Numbered from the stretch's first letter, positions 11,927 to 22,229 are shown. The stretch: 64,000 bases of DNA from Posidonia oceanica (GCA_037176725.1 JAZBRS010000026.1:148997501-149061500), one strand, 5' to 3'. The notes: generated by a model from the sequence alone, not told the origin. Made by a program: numbers and translations.

Positions 11927-14088
11927 ATTGGACGCTGGCAACACCAGCGTCCAACGTTGGATGCTAGCATTTCTAGCATCTAATACCTGCTGGAGGCAGA
12001 CAGCATGCAGATTTTGGAAAACGATGCATTCTAGCCATATGGATGCAATACAGATGCAAATATACAACTAAATGGGTGCATGACATGCAGGTCTAACCTA
12101 ATAGAAGATTAGAAGAGGAAATCAGAGCAAAGGGCAAGCCAGGATCAAGGATCAAAGCAAGCAGGTTGTTGGACGCCTGTAGGCTTGGCGTCCAACGTTA
12201 GACGCCAGAGGGACAGGCGTCTAACACAAGCCAGAAGACAGAGAGATGAGGAAGCATACAAAAAGCAAAATAAAAATGGGAACATGCATTTGGGCTACTA
12301 GAGATGAGCACGGGGCAGACATGCAAGCAAGGGAAGCATAAGAAACCAGAAAAACCCTACCTGTAGCCTGTGCCAGGTCAGAGACACAACCAGGTCGTTG
12401 GACGCAAGCTAGGCCGGCGTCCAATGTTGGACGCCTGCACCAGCAGCGTACAACGCCCTGGGAGGCACAACACACAAAAAACATGCATGAAATAGCAAGT
12501 AATCTAATGAAGGATGAAGAGCAGTTGAAGAGGAAACAAAACATGCATAGGAAACACAGGAGACATGCAAGCCAAAAGTTTAGAACATCATGCAAGCTTT
12601 AAACAACAACATGAGGGGCTAAGACGTTAGACGCTGGAGTCAGCAACGTCCAACGTTGGACGCTGAAGGCTCTGGTGTCCAATGACCAAAGCATGCAGAC
12701 CCACCTGTACTAAAGGGGGAGCTCAGCTCTAACCCCATTTATATGCATGCAGACATACTAAAGAATACCAGAGCAAAAATAAACGTCCACAGCAAGCATT
12801 TAATCCTAGAAAAGCAAAATAGAAAGAGAGCGGGCATGGAAATAAAGGAATAAACTTGCAAAAGAAAGGCATGCAACTTGAAAAGACCTAGCAAACCTAG
12901 GCATGGTTGCCATAGGGGCCAGGCATCTCTAAGCAAGCATGGATCTCGAAATAGCATCAAAAATAGGCTTAATATAAGCATGGCAGCAAGTTATAGCTAA
13001 CAGGGGTGTTGGACGCTAGGTGAACCAGCGTCCAACATTGGACGCGGCTCGCCCTGGCTTCCAACACAGATAGATGACAGAATGATATCAGAGCATGCAA
13101 AGATGATTCAAACAAGCATGGAACGAGCAAATAGGCATGGCATAGTATCAGAGGACATTTAAGGAAGCATGTAGCATGGATTCGCAAAAGAACCAACAAT
13201 AACAAAGCATGAAGAGCAACAAAACAAGAGCAAGGCCAGACAGGGTGTTGGACGCTAGCCTATGCCGCGTCCAAAGTTGGACGCACCAGTTGGTGCGTCC
13301 AACACACTGAACTCTCTCTTGGCCGTGAATCACGACCAAAAGGATTCAGAAAAGTGTGAAAGTGCGTGGGAACGTGCTAATAGGCATGCAAAAGCTATGG
13401 GGATAGAGAACTTACCGTTTGACGGCCTGGAACGGCGGTTCCACCTTGCTTGCCAGCGTTGCTGATGTAGCGGCGGGAGCTACTCCAGCGAAGTTGCACG
13501 AGCTGCTGGAAGCTCCAGAAGAGGTCGCGACAGGTCGAGGACGGAGAGGGGAGTGCACTCTACGCTCTGGAGGTGGCGAATTTTTTCTTGGCTCGGTGTG
13601 GTGAGTGGTGCAAAGGCATGAAGTTGTGGTTTTGTTGCAATGGCATGGGTTCAAGTGCTGGAGGTCAGAGTTTGCAGGCCAAATTCTGGCAATTGCCGGT
13701 GGTGGCAGGTGCGGGTGAGTGTGGGGAAGCCACGAGGATTGTCAGGGGAGGGCATGGGTGCTGCCAGAAGGCCGGCGAGGTCAGAGCGGTGGCAGGTGTG
13801 GGCGGCGGAAGTCAGCTACTGGCAGTGAGGGGTTAGAGAGCGGATTAGGTGCTGATGGGGAGAAGATGGGTAGTAACTTTGGTTTGGAAGGTGGTGGATG
13901 GCGTGGAGTGGAAGAGGGGACAAGTAGTAAGTGCGGGGAGGCGGTGGAGTGGACGGGCGATGAGCCGAAGGGGGCGGAGCAGCCGCTGTTGCAACCGAGA
14001 CATTGGACGCTGGAGCAAAGGGCGTCCAACGTTGGACGCTAGCACAGGGCGCGTCCAACGTTGGACGCTGCCTATTCCAGCGTCCAAC
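11927..14088 (-). repeat. Array of seven twin-hairpin modules in Ogre-A LTR
   Basis: Modules lie at 11927-11984, 12168-12225, 12397-12454, 12626-12684, 13008-13065, 13247-13303 and 14002-14088 (the last with three stems). Each reads GTTGGACGC, a loop of about 10-13 bases, GCGTCCAAC, then immediately GTTGGACGC, a second loop, GCGTCCAAC. This gives two adjacent hairpins with roughly 9-bp stems and a central palindrome GCGTCCAACGTTGGACGC. Start-to-start distances are 241, 229, 229, 382, 239 and 755 bp. Stems are shared by all modules; loops differ between modules. Confidence 0.85.
13411..13654 (-). other. Leader ORF in Ogre-A LTR ending at splice-donor-like site
   Basis: An 80-codon frame on the element's sense strand contains HHTEPRKNSP and HSPLRPRPVATSSGA. 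The same words recur with changes in the Ogre-C LTR (HHTETRENSP, HSPLRPRPFATSSGA). Its stop overlaps a good 5' splice-site match, ACGGTAAGT (GT at 13415-13414 on the minus strand). It may be a first exon or only a conserved leader; function is unknown. Confidence 0.4.
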
Positions 14089-14310
14089 ACACTCAGTTGG
14101 CACAAGCTGCAAATGGGCTTGGGCTTGGGCCTAGAAATGTTTTAACAGTTGTAAAAAGCTTGGGTCAAGGCTTCTAGGGTTTGGGTAGGGTTTTAGGCTT
14201 GGAAAATGGGTATGAAAATGGGTTAGGAAAAAAGAATGCCATTCTAGAGCCCACACGAGTCTGCGAAAGAAAACAACCAACTTCTAGGCTGTCAGAATGG
14301 GGTGTTTACA

Positions 14311-15181
14311 GATAGATCTGAGATTATATACACAACCCCCAAGTTATTCTTCCCTAAGCATAGATTAAAATGATATTATCAATATTAATCTATCAAAGTT
14401 TATCGAATAATGAATGATCTATGTAGTATACATCTAGTGTACATAATCATAGCATTTAAGCATTAGAAGACAAAGAAGAACTTAATCACAACATATGCAA
14501 TTACATAAACTTCATTTAAACCCTAGATCTAGAAACTTAGCCAAGCATGATAAAAAAACATCAAAATAAAAGATAGGGAAAGAGAAGAGCAATACATAAT
14601 TAAGATAAAGAAAAATGAACTTGTATTAATAAAATACCTTGATTACAGAAAATAAGCTTGAAGAACTCTAAAACAATAGAAGAAGAAAGTCTAAGCCTAA
14701 TGTGGAAGATGATGGATCCCCAAGGTTTACACAATGGGTCTCTTTTATAAGCTTACAAGGACTTGGCTATCACGGAGTCAAATCCGGATACAAATCAGGA
14801 AACTGAATTTCAATGACAAGATATTTCGAAGTGATCTAAGTGACAGTCAAAGAATGAATCAATGATATCTTCTCCGGGCGCCTGGGAGGCGCCAGCTGGC
14901 CCGAGATTAGCTCCAACTTGGTTAATTCTGTTTTCTTATCTTCCTCCTCGTGTTCACACACGTAGAAAAAGTGTATTTGATATCTTGCACGGATTTGCAT
15001 TTCTTATATCCTTGGATTTGCATTTCTTTTTATCTTTTATCATTTTTCTTCCTTCTTTTTCTCTTTTCTCTTCAGGTCCAAAGTTCCTACACAAATTGCA
15101 CAAAATACCTCGAGTAATATTATTTATTAACAAAAGAGATAAATATGAGGCATAAAACATGTAAGAATAATGTGCTCATCA
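14311..15181 (-). repeat. Athila-like LTR fragment, broken by Ogre-A
   Basis: Collinear with the 29561-30831 LTR from its right end to about two thirds of its length. In element sense it begins TGATGAGCACATTATTC at 15181. It is cut at 14310/14311, where Ogre-A was inserted, and it in turn interrupts the Tekay gag at 15182. A TATA box is kept. Confidence 0.8.
14741..14750 (-). promoter_or_regulatory. TATA box of Athila-like LTR fragment
   Basis: The minus strand reads TTATAAAAGA, at the same place as the TATA box at 30367-30376 in the fuller LTR copy. Confidence 0.55.
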
Positions 15182-15938
15182 GTGGACTAGAGAAAGAGAA
15201 CCGGGAACTGAAAGGCGTCATGGCCTTCCTCTTGGAGTGACTACTCACATACTGGTAGTACTCCTCTTCAAAGTGGGAAACCATCTGGACCATCTTAGCT
15301 ACCGTCGTGCATCGGCAGCCCATCACCATCACCCTCAAACTAGGTTGAAGGCCTTCCAGAAATCTCTCTGCCCGGCTCTCCTTGGTATCAAAGGCCTGGT
15401 TGAACCTCTCCAACTGGGCAAATGAGGCTTCATACTCTGCCACATTCATCCTGCCCTGCTGTAAACTCTAGAACTCTTGGTCGAACTGACTCCTCACATG
15501 GCTCGGGAAGTACTTCTCATGAAATGCAACCTCGAAGTCCTTCCACTTGATGTCGACCGTTATAGAATCTGGGAACTTCAGCCGCTTTGTAGCTCTCCAC
15601 CACTCATCGGCATCACCTTCTAGCTGAAAGGCAGCCAACCACACCCAATGCTTTGCCGGGCACGCCAAACTATCCAACAACTTCTCAATCCTTTGCAACC
15701 ATGTCTCGCTCTCCTCATGAGTACCAGTATCCTTAAATGTCGACGGGTGGAGCTTGCCCAACTAGCATAGCCATGGATCTCCCTCAAACGCTCTACCAGA
15801 GCCACTCTTGCCAAATGCATGAGAGATCCCACGCATCCAGTTCCGCAACTCCGTCCGCACGCCTTGCCAACCACTCTCCTCTCAAGAACTAGGTTCCTCG
15901 GCAGGGGCCTTGTCCTTCCGACGGCCACAGCAAGACAT
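15182..15938 (-). pseudogene. Tekay-like gag, N-terminal part
   Basis: The frame starts at the ATG at 15938 (MSCCGRRKDKAPAEE) and stays in one phase to the break. The Gag core reads LHPSTFKDTGTHEESETWL, LEGDADEWWRATK, WKDFEVAFHEKYFPSHVR, MNVAEYEASFAQLERF and ERFLEGLQPSLR, which is the retrotransposon Gag family block. Three in-frame stops are seen: a TGA after AEEPSS, a TAG before LGKLHPS and a TAG after FDQEF. The zinc knuckle and all of pol are missing because of the insertion at 15181. Confidence 0.85.
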
Positions 15939-16096
15939 GCTGAAGCGGGAGAGAAACAACAGTAACCTGCACCACAGTCAGTAAGACAAACAACAATATA
16001 TGCCAAAGCGACAGGTGCAGACCCGATCATGATATGCAATTTATATGGAGTCACTAGACTGACCACTCCTAGGCTAGTGAAACCTAGTGAACCTGG

Positions 16097-16108
16097 GCTC
16101 TGATACCA
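16097..16108 (-). other. Primer binding site, initiator Met tRNA type
   Basis: The minus strand reads TGGTATCAGAGC, the classic plant retrotransposon PBS that pairs with the 3' end of initiator tRNA-Met. It lies four bases from the LTR end at 16113. Confidence 0.93.
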
Positions 16109-17510
16109 ATTCTGTCACGACTCTAATCCCAACAGTACCAAAAACCAAGCCCAATAAAAATTTAATACATAATTAACTATTACATCAACAGTTAACTACA
16201 AGGCTAAACAACAAATATCTATGCTAGGAAACTGCAATGGACAGCTACATGACTCCGACTATATGCACTATCAACTCGAACTAGCAAGACATCTAGACCT
16301 ACAACCAAAAACCACACAAAGCACACATGAGTGACTAGAAATCGTCACCCAACACACACCTTGCAAAAATCACGAGAAAATTGGTACAAAAACCTGAATG
16401 CGGCACAAACCAGTTAAAATCCCAAATTCGGGTCCACAATAAACCTTATAATCAATAAAACACCTTCCCCAAAGCCAATATGCTAATAACCGGGAAAGAT
16501 AGGTGTTTACAAATCATTTTCACAAACCATGGCCCACCGGTCCAAAACCTCAGCACAACTCAAAACCCTCCAACCTCTCAGGTTGGGAAAACTCGGCCCT
16601 ACTGGCCAAAACAAGGCGGAAATACCTCGTAAATAAATTCTCAATTAATTACCAACGGCCCATCGGCCCCAAAACTCAAACCAAAACCACACGCCGTAAA
16701 TAGGCGGAAAGTACTAGACCCAATATGGCCCAAAACTCAACAAAACCACATTAAGCCCAAAATCAGGCAAAGCTCTAGGCCTAATACGGCAAGCAACAAC
16801 CAAACACAGCCCCGCGGGCACAAAACCACAACTAGCCGTATTGCCTGGCACCAAGCAACTGACCTGGCCTCAAGCAGTACCAGGGACTCACCCCTACAAC
16901 TCACTGCACTGCCACGAACACATGCCCTGTGGAGGAGTGTGTCCGTCCCGGCATCTCATACTAGAGATGCCTCAAAAAGCGATCCCCACCTAGGAAAGCT
17001 ACTCACCCCCAACTGGGTGAGCTGTCCATAATCAGGACAAACCACAAGGCACGCCAAATATGGTGACCTCAGCTCAGTACTCCGAACCACTAGAGGCTCC
17101 TCACCCCTAGGCTCAGCCAGCACCCAAAACAAAGGTGAGTCCCGATGCCCGTAGCGACTAGGGTATCACGCCCAGCTACGTAGGAGTATCATACCTCCCG
17201 AGTCCACTGCTACGATACCGCTAGGTACAGCTGACACCCCGACCCACAAAACCTCAACCCAGGCGAGGTGTGCGACACACTAGGAACCCCGTCGCATCTT
17301 CGGGTCTAGCCAACACAACTCCTAGGTTTCGGCCACAGAAAACTTCGGCAAAATCATTTGCAAACAATCCATGTTTTTCCTCAAAAATCTCTTTGAAAAC
17401 ATTTATTAAATCCATGGGCTAAAGCAAAATATGCCCCAAAAGCAAACATTATTAACATCATAAGAAAAGAGGCCCGAGAGACGCCCCAGACCAAAATCAG
17501 TAGACTGGAA

Positions 17511-17767
17511 ATCCAATTGGTCGACCGAAAACCCCTGATTCGGTCGACCCAAAAGGACCGGCCGACCGATCAGGCCTAGAAAACCCAGAAAATGGCAGAC
17601 CGAAATCCCATCAGTCTACCGAAAACCCCTGATTCGGTAGACCAGAAGTAACTAGTCAACCGATCAAGCCCAGAAAAAAGCTGACCAAACGATTTCGGTC
17701 GACTGAATTCAAGTTCAGGAATGCAGAAAAGGATGTTCGGCATATCGGTCAAAATCGGTGTGCCGAA
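17511..17767 (-). repeat. Hairpin words in Tekay-like LTR
   Basis: Perfect inverted arms with 9-base loops: GGTCGACCGAA at 17519-17529 with TTCGGTCGACC at 17539-17549, and GTCTACCGAA at 17614-17623 with TTCGGTAGAC at 17633-17642. Both enclose the same loop, AACCCCTGA. A third, looser pair is TTCGGCA at 17736-17742 with TGCCGAA at 17761-17767. Confidence 0.75.
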
Positions 17768-18239
17768 CCAGAGCATAGCTGAAAACTCATAAAACTTACT
17801 TAAATCCCAAAACACCTGCATAAAACTCTAAATCTAGCATGCCATATACCGAAATCACCGGAATTCAATAAGGAATGCAACCATACACGCATTATGGCAT
17901 TCCAAGGCATACAATTCACAAAAAACACCGGACAACCCACATTCAAGTCATTTTCGCCCAAAAATCCCAAACACTTGCAATTCCATACCAAACCAAATAT
18001 GCAATATATGAAAATGAGCGTATCCGCTCAAGAAATACAACCACATTACATTCACCTCAATCCGAGGCATAAAACACTAGAAATCACCGAAAACCACAAT
18101 TTAGGCATTTAAGCTACTCGGGCCATAAATTTGGCCAAAAACCACATAAAACCCCAAAAATTGCCAAACCACCTTCATAGCATTCAAAACTTGGCAAGGG
18201 ACACATGCATATCATTTTTGAAGCATTTGAGCAACTATG

Positions 18240-18259
18240 GGCGAGGCATGTACCTTGGG
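18240..18259 (-). other. Conserved splice-donor-like site after Tekay leader
   Basis: The minus strand reads CCCAAGGTACATGCCTCGCC. The same site is AAGGTGCATGCCTCGC near 49324 in the solo LTR and AAGGTGCACACCTCAC near 51890-51915. AAG followed by GT fits a 5' splice site, but no acceptor has been identified. Confidence 0.3.
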
Positions 18260-18611
18260 ATAGAGGGACGACCACTGTCCTCCGGTGAACCACGCACGAC
18301 TCCGGCGATCCGCTGCCGTACCGAGCTCCATGCGTCGCACTCGGGCTCGCCACCCCACCGGGACGGAGATCAGAGCTCACCGCACCACCGTTGGCCACCA
18401 CCATGTGCCGACCATCGCCAACAGAGGAGGAGGAAGAAGAAGGGGAAGGAAGGAGGAGTGGGGAGGTGGAGAGTAGAGGGAGGAGGAAGCTTGCGCCGGC
18501 CAAGGAGGAGGGCATGGGCACAGTGAAGGAGGGGATGCCGGGAATGGGGAGGAAGAGATGAGGGCGAGAGGGAGTGAGTGGAAGGAGAGAGTGAGTGGGA
18601 AAGAGAGATGA

Positions 18612-18640
18612 CGAGAGGGAGAGAGAGAGAGAGAGAGAGG
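18612..18640. repeat. (GA)n microsatellite in Tekay-like LTR
   Basis: Near-perfect GA run within a wider purine-rich tract (18415-18690 on the plus strand). It lies in the LTR leader just downstream of the TATA box. Confidence 0.9.
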
Positions 18641-18729
18641 GAGAGAAAGAGAATGGGTGGAGGGAGAGAGAGAGAGATATTGGAGGAAAAGAGGAAATAG
18701 AGGCGCGGGAGGGATACAGCGCCATGCAG

Positions 18730-18740
18730 GTTTATAAAAC
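18730..18740 (-). promoter_or_regulatory. TATA box of Tekay-like LTR
   Basis: The minus strand reads GTTTTATAAAC, followed by CTGCATGGC. The solo LTR has the matching TTTAAAACCTGCATGG. This supports a transcription start shortly downstream, at the head of the CT-rich leader. Confidence 0.6.
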
Positions 18741-19866
18741 CTGTAACTCCACACTGTTGCATCACGGGACACCGCTTTCCCCCGCAAGGCATGGATCTCG
18801 CGCCCTCGCCAATCGACACAGCCACACGAGCCAGTGGCAGCAATGCACCGAACACACGCATAGTGCCATGTGGGCCCAAGCACAGCAATATGCTAGGTAA
18901 ATTGCATGACACCCCCTAGGAACAAGAGAAATTACAGAAAGGGGAAGATAGGGACCAACGAGCAATAAGAGAAAAGGCCAGGGACCAAACTGCAATCTGT
19001 CCCACCAACCACCACAAGTGGGGCCCACAGCAAACCAAAGGTGGGACCTACGTATAGCCACAAGTGGGGCCCACAACAAAATGCAGGTGGGACCCACACA
19101 AACCACAAGTAGGGCCAACAACAATCACAAGTGGGGCCCACAAGGTCAGTCACACCCGTCTACAGCCAAGGAATTCATTATAAAAGTATAATTACAAGGA
19201 AAATGAATTCCTAGGTGTTACAAGAATAGAGTATCTCACTGAGCGCAAAGCTCCAATAACGAGGTCCACCCAATCAAGAGAGTCCACCAGACATGGAGAG
19301 GACCAAAGCAGAGCAGAGCATTGCCAAAGGTTGCCTGTACATACAGTAGAGGCTGAGGGTGCACGCCGACCAACCGTACTCTTAACGCCTCATCCGGGAC
19401 TGCTACCCCAAGAGGGTGAAGACATGCATATCCAAAAGAATAGAGATCATGTGAGCAAAAAAATATGATAACAAGATATGCATGCTAGGCATAAAAGAAA
19501 AATGAAGAAAGAAGTTGAAGAAAGAAGACACCCATGAATGGAGTGACTCGGACAAGCATCGAAGCCCCCTCAACCTCCAACTCCAAGCACCACATCGCCA
19601 ACTGCACGGGAAACATCATCTGGAGGACCTGGCCCCACCCTCCGAGCAAAGCAGCATGCTCCAATCCCTTGTGCAAACAATAACTCTACCTCCCTGGCAG
19701 GCTAGATGCAACTCTAGTCACTCAAGAGGGGAAAAAGAAAAATCAATCCGAGAGCGTCAAAAGCGGTAGCCGATACCTGAGGATTTAAGACAGAGGCTAC
19801 GAAGCTACATCTGACGCTTCTGCTACCCACCTGCAGCCAAAGGCTATACTCTGCAAAACTAAGGCC

Positions 19867-20202
19867 TCATCTTGAACTAAAAGTGAGAATGAGAGCCACC
19901 AACCACAACTCGACATGGCATTTCTCAAGGATCGAGAACTCCTGAATCAGGAAGTGCAGACGCATTCTCTCGCTAAACAGCTGCTTTGAATCCGAAGCCA
20001 CCAAAAACATGTATGCATAATAAACTACCTTCCCTTCTCCTTGTTTTCGAAAATCGGAGTCAAGGACGAGCACTTTTTTCCCGACCTCACTCAGAGGCTC
20101 CGCGCTTTTTTCAAATTTTGGCTGCCCACCGCGTTGGGTAGGTCTATGATGACCTGCATGACCTTGACTCACCGTCGTGTCGCATGCACATGCTGAGACC
20201 AT
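19867..20202 (-). CDS. Candidate antisense ORF of Ogre-B (111 codons), function unknown
   Basis: An open frame on the strand opposite to the element, placed between pol and the tandem-repeat 3' UTR. The stretch with FEKSAEPLSEVGKKVLV and YMFLVASDSKQLF is recognisable at nucleotide level in Ogre-A2 (about 59030-59167), where the frame is broken. Antisense additional ORFs in this position are known in some Tat-lineage elements. No domain is recognised. Because the other copy does not keep the frame, selection on it is unproven. Confidence 0.3.
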   Translation of the reverse strand: MVSACACDTTVSQGHAGHHRPTQRGGQPKFEKSAEPLSEVGKKVLVLDSDFRKQGEGKVVYYAYMFLVASDSKQLFSERMRLHFLIQEFSILEKCHVELWLVALILTFSSR

Positions 20203-20231
20203 TGCACACCCACCACGATGGGCCCCCGCAT

Positions 20232-21215
20232 TTTCCTTTACATCGAGCTGGCAGCCCTAACTGCTCGGTTGACGCCCATCAAAGTGTCTACATGGGCTGT
20301 AGCCCTAACTGCCCGGTTGACACCTGTTAAAATGTCACCCTGCATTTTCCCTTGCATTTACCTACTGCATTCCCCACCGGCATTGCACATCCTGCACGGT
20401 GAACCCTTATATCCATCCTCCTTGCATCGAGCTGGCAACCCTAACTGCCGGTTGACACTCGTCAAAATGTCTACACAGGCTGGCAGCCCTAACTACTCGA
20501 TTGACACCTGTTAAAATGTCACCCACAGGCTGATACCCCCAACTATCCGGCGATGAGTCCGTCAACCCATCACCGGGCTGATATCCCTAACTATTTGGCA
20601 ATGAGTCCGTTAACTCCTCATCGGGCTGGTATCCCTAACTACTCGGTTGGCAAATGCGTTAGTTTTGTCTCCACTTTGCATCTCGATGCCAAGGGCGCTT
20701 TGGCTGTCCCCTGGTATCTTTCACCGATACCAGGGACATCTTTATTTGCTGCCCAATGGTATCACATTTCCATATGCATCCAGGCTGACATCCCCAATTG
20801 TTAAGGGAGCATCTACAGGGCCTCTACCACACCTTTGGGTATGGCATTCCCTTCGCATTCGTGATTACAAGTCATCCCACTTGTCATCACCTCTCTTGCC
20901 TGACGGACTCGTTGGCCTGTCACCGCCTTTGATACCAAGTGCATTTTCGCACCCATTTGGTATCATCTCACCCTCATTGGGCTGACATCCACAACTGTCG
21001 CAGGATGGTCTATGGACCTTTGCCGCACCTTCTGGTTCGGTATTGCCACCACTTTCCACCCTTATCCGGGCTGATAGCCCTAACTATCTGGTGATGAGTC
21101 TGTTAACTTCTCATAGGGCCGATAATCCCTAACTATTCAGCGATGAGTCTGTCAACTCCTCACAAGGCTGATAACCCCTAACTATCCAGCGATAGGTCCA
21201 TTAACTTATCACTCC
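20232..21215 (+). repeat. About 48-bp tandem units in Ogre-B 3' UTR
   Basis: Repeated units of the type GGCTGATANCCCTAACTATC, followed by a variable GGCGATGAGTCCGTTAACT-like half. Tight tandem runs are at about 20236-20340, 20428-20640 and 21061-21210, separated by longer interrupted units. Two subtypes exist, one with CGGTTGACACC and one with GGCGATGAGTC. The homologous array in Ogre-A2 is at 58141-58880. Hypervariable tandem repeats in the 3' UTR are a known trait of Ogre/Tat elements. Confidence 0.85.
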
Positions 21216-21333
21216 TTCGTTATGTAGTGTAATAGCATTCTATTGCACATCATAGCATCTCATTGCATGCCATCATGTACCTTCCTTGTATCCCCAATAG
21301 AGTCAGTACTAGCTTTTCATCTCATCATCACAC

Positions 21334-21760
21334 GGACATTGCGCGCTTGGGATTCGAACCCCTGGTTCACGTATTGCTTAAGATAGCATCCTCAGCACTC
21401 ACAACTCTGCGTAGCTTGCCTGCTTTAGATGACACCCACGGCAGTGCGCGGCTAGGATCATTTTCTTAGTTTCGTGTGCCCGGCGTCACACTGTATATAC
21501 ACTGCATTTCACTGCATAACATCGCATTACATTGCATTCTCATTGCGCTGCTACTCCCTGTAGTCATACACCAACTCCTGCATTCTGTTTTCCTGGACAT
21601 TGCATGCTTAGGAAATTGAACCCCTGGTTCGTGCATTGCTTAAAGTGGTATCTTCAGCATCCCGCGGCTTCCTTACAGCCAGCCAGCTTAAGATGACACC
21701 TGCGGTAGTGCACAGCCAGGATCGCTTCCTTAGCATTACGTGCCCGACATCGCATGCACA
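21334..21760 (+). repeat. Duplicated about 150-bp segment in Ogre-B 3' UTR
   Basis: Segments at about 21334-21480 and 21597-21755 share GACATTGC, GAACCCCTGGTTC, a TTGCTTAA word, a TTAGATGACACC-like word and a GTGCCCG word in the same order. The matching pair in Ogre-A2 is at 57770-57925 and 58020-58110. 21761-22216 is further 3' UTR rich in GCAT words without an ORF. Confidence 0.7.
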
Positions 21761-22216
21761 ACCCCAGCATCTTATTTTCAACATCCACATCGCTAGAACT
21801 GCCGCTCAGCACACATCATCATTTGGCTTTCTATCTGTACTGCCTAGCGACCTTTTGCATTGCATGGCAGCTCTAGCACACATCGTCGTCTGGCCTTCCT
21901 ATCTATATTGCCCAGCGACCTTTCACATTGCATTTTCCGCCACACTATCACATGCATGCATCGCCTACGTTCCCCCCAGTGGAGTACAGCGCAACGAGCA
22001 TTAGCATAAGCATCACATCAGCATTAGCATCACACACTAGCCTTGCATTGGCACCGCATCTTAGTGTCTACATCTGCATTGCGATAACGAGTCATGATTT
22101 TCGGTGTATCCACCGAATAAGTGGCTCACGCCCATAGCAACATTGGCCTCCCACTGGCGTCAGGAGGGGTGTCTTGTCAACCCTGAGCCACAGTCTTGCT
22201 ATGCTTGACCTCGCTC

Positions 22217-22229
22217 AGGGAGGGGCATC
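22217..22229 (+). other. Polypurine tract of Ogre-B
   Basis: AGGGAGGGGCATC immediately before the LTR start TGTTGACACC. The same tract precedes the LTR of Ogre-A2 (56637-56625, minus) and, in diverged form, that of the gag-only element (44878-44890). Confidence 0.9.

Larger units (their letters stand above)
1..14310 (-). mobile_element. Ogre/Tat-lineage Ty3/gypsy LTR retrotransposon (Ogre-A), 5' LTR to beyond left edge
   Basis: Reading leftward on the minus strand, the order is 5' LTR (14310-10992), PBS (10990-10972), leader, gag, protease, a long low-complexity linker, RT with RNase H, a second archaeal-type RNase H, integrase, then non-coding sequence to the window edge. A second RNase H just before integrase, and the PBS word TGGCGACTCC, are typical of the Tat/Ogre lineage. 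The 3' LTR is not in the window. The element sits in an older Athila-like LTR that resumes at 14311. All reading frames are broken, so this copy cannot make its own proteins. A separate ORF upstream of gag, as in classical legume Ogre, is not evident. Confidence 0.9.
10992..14310 (-). repeat. 5' LTR of Ogre-A (3319 bp)
   Basis: In element sense it begins TGTAAACACCCC (at 14310) and ends ATTACTACA (at 10992), with the PBS next to it. It is collinear with the LTR at 53336-56624 and, in the other orientation, with the one at 59168-63601. It holds seven twin-hairpin modules, a 20-bp tandem repeat, a leader ORF with a splice-donor-like end, and a second PBS-like word. The right flank begins GATAG, a candidate target duplication whose partner is outside the window. 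Confidence 0.9.
15182..19222 (-). mobile_element. Tekay/Del-like chromovirus, 5' LTR, PBS and gag start
   Basis: The minus strand holds a 3110-bp LTR (19222-16113), a PBS of the initiator-methionine type, and the N-terminal half of gag. It is cut at 15181 by the Athila-like LTR; the rest of the element is not in this window. The LTR matches those at 47416-52952. The chromovirus call comes from the gag block and, by shared LTR family, from the integrase C-terminus at 52989-53335. The right flank starts AGAAT. Confidence 0.85.
16113..19222 (-). repeat. 5' LTR of Tekay-like element (3110 bp)
   Basis: In element sense it begins TGTAACACCTAGGAATTC (19222) and ends GAGTCGTGACA (16113). It contains a TATA box, a pyrimidine-rich leader (sense strand, about 18300-18700) with long Ser/Leu/Pro open frames that are compositional, and a set of palindromic words around 17511-17767. 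Confidence 0.9.

Noticed and set aside
11927..14088. CRISPR-like array (regular palindromic repeats)
   Set aside because: The host is a plant, spacings are about 230 bp, loops and flanks are LTR sequence, and no cas-type genes exist. The resemblance is only visual.
18114..18725. 203-codon Ser/Leu/Pro-rich frame on the minus strand
   Set aside because: It is the CT-rich leader of the Tekay LTR. The matching frames at 48813-49304 and 52161-52628 are also compositional and do not align as a protein.
20529..20625. Hammerhead ribozyme-like word GATGAGTCCGT in the 48-bp units
   Set aside because: The CTGATGA core is incomplete and no GAAA with matching stems follows in the unit.
21340..21365. tRNA T-arm or SINE B-box-like word GGTTCGAATCCC (minus strand)
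   Set aside because: No A box, no cloverleaf, and the copy at 57890 has lost the match. It is part of the duplicated 3' UTR segment.
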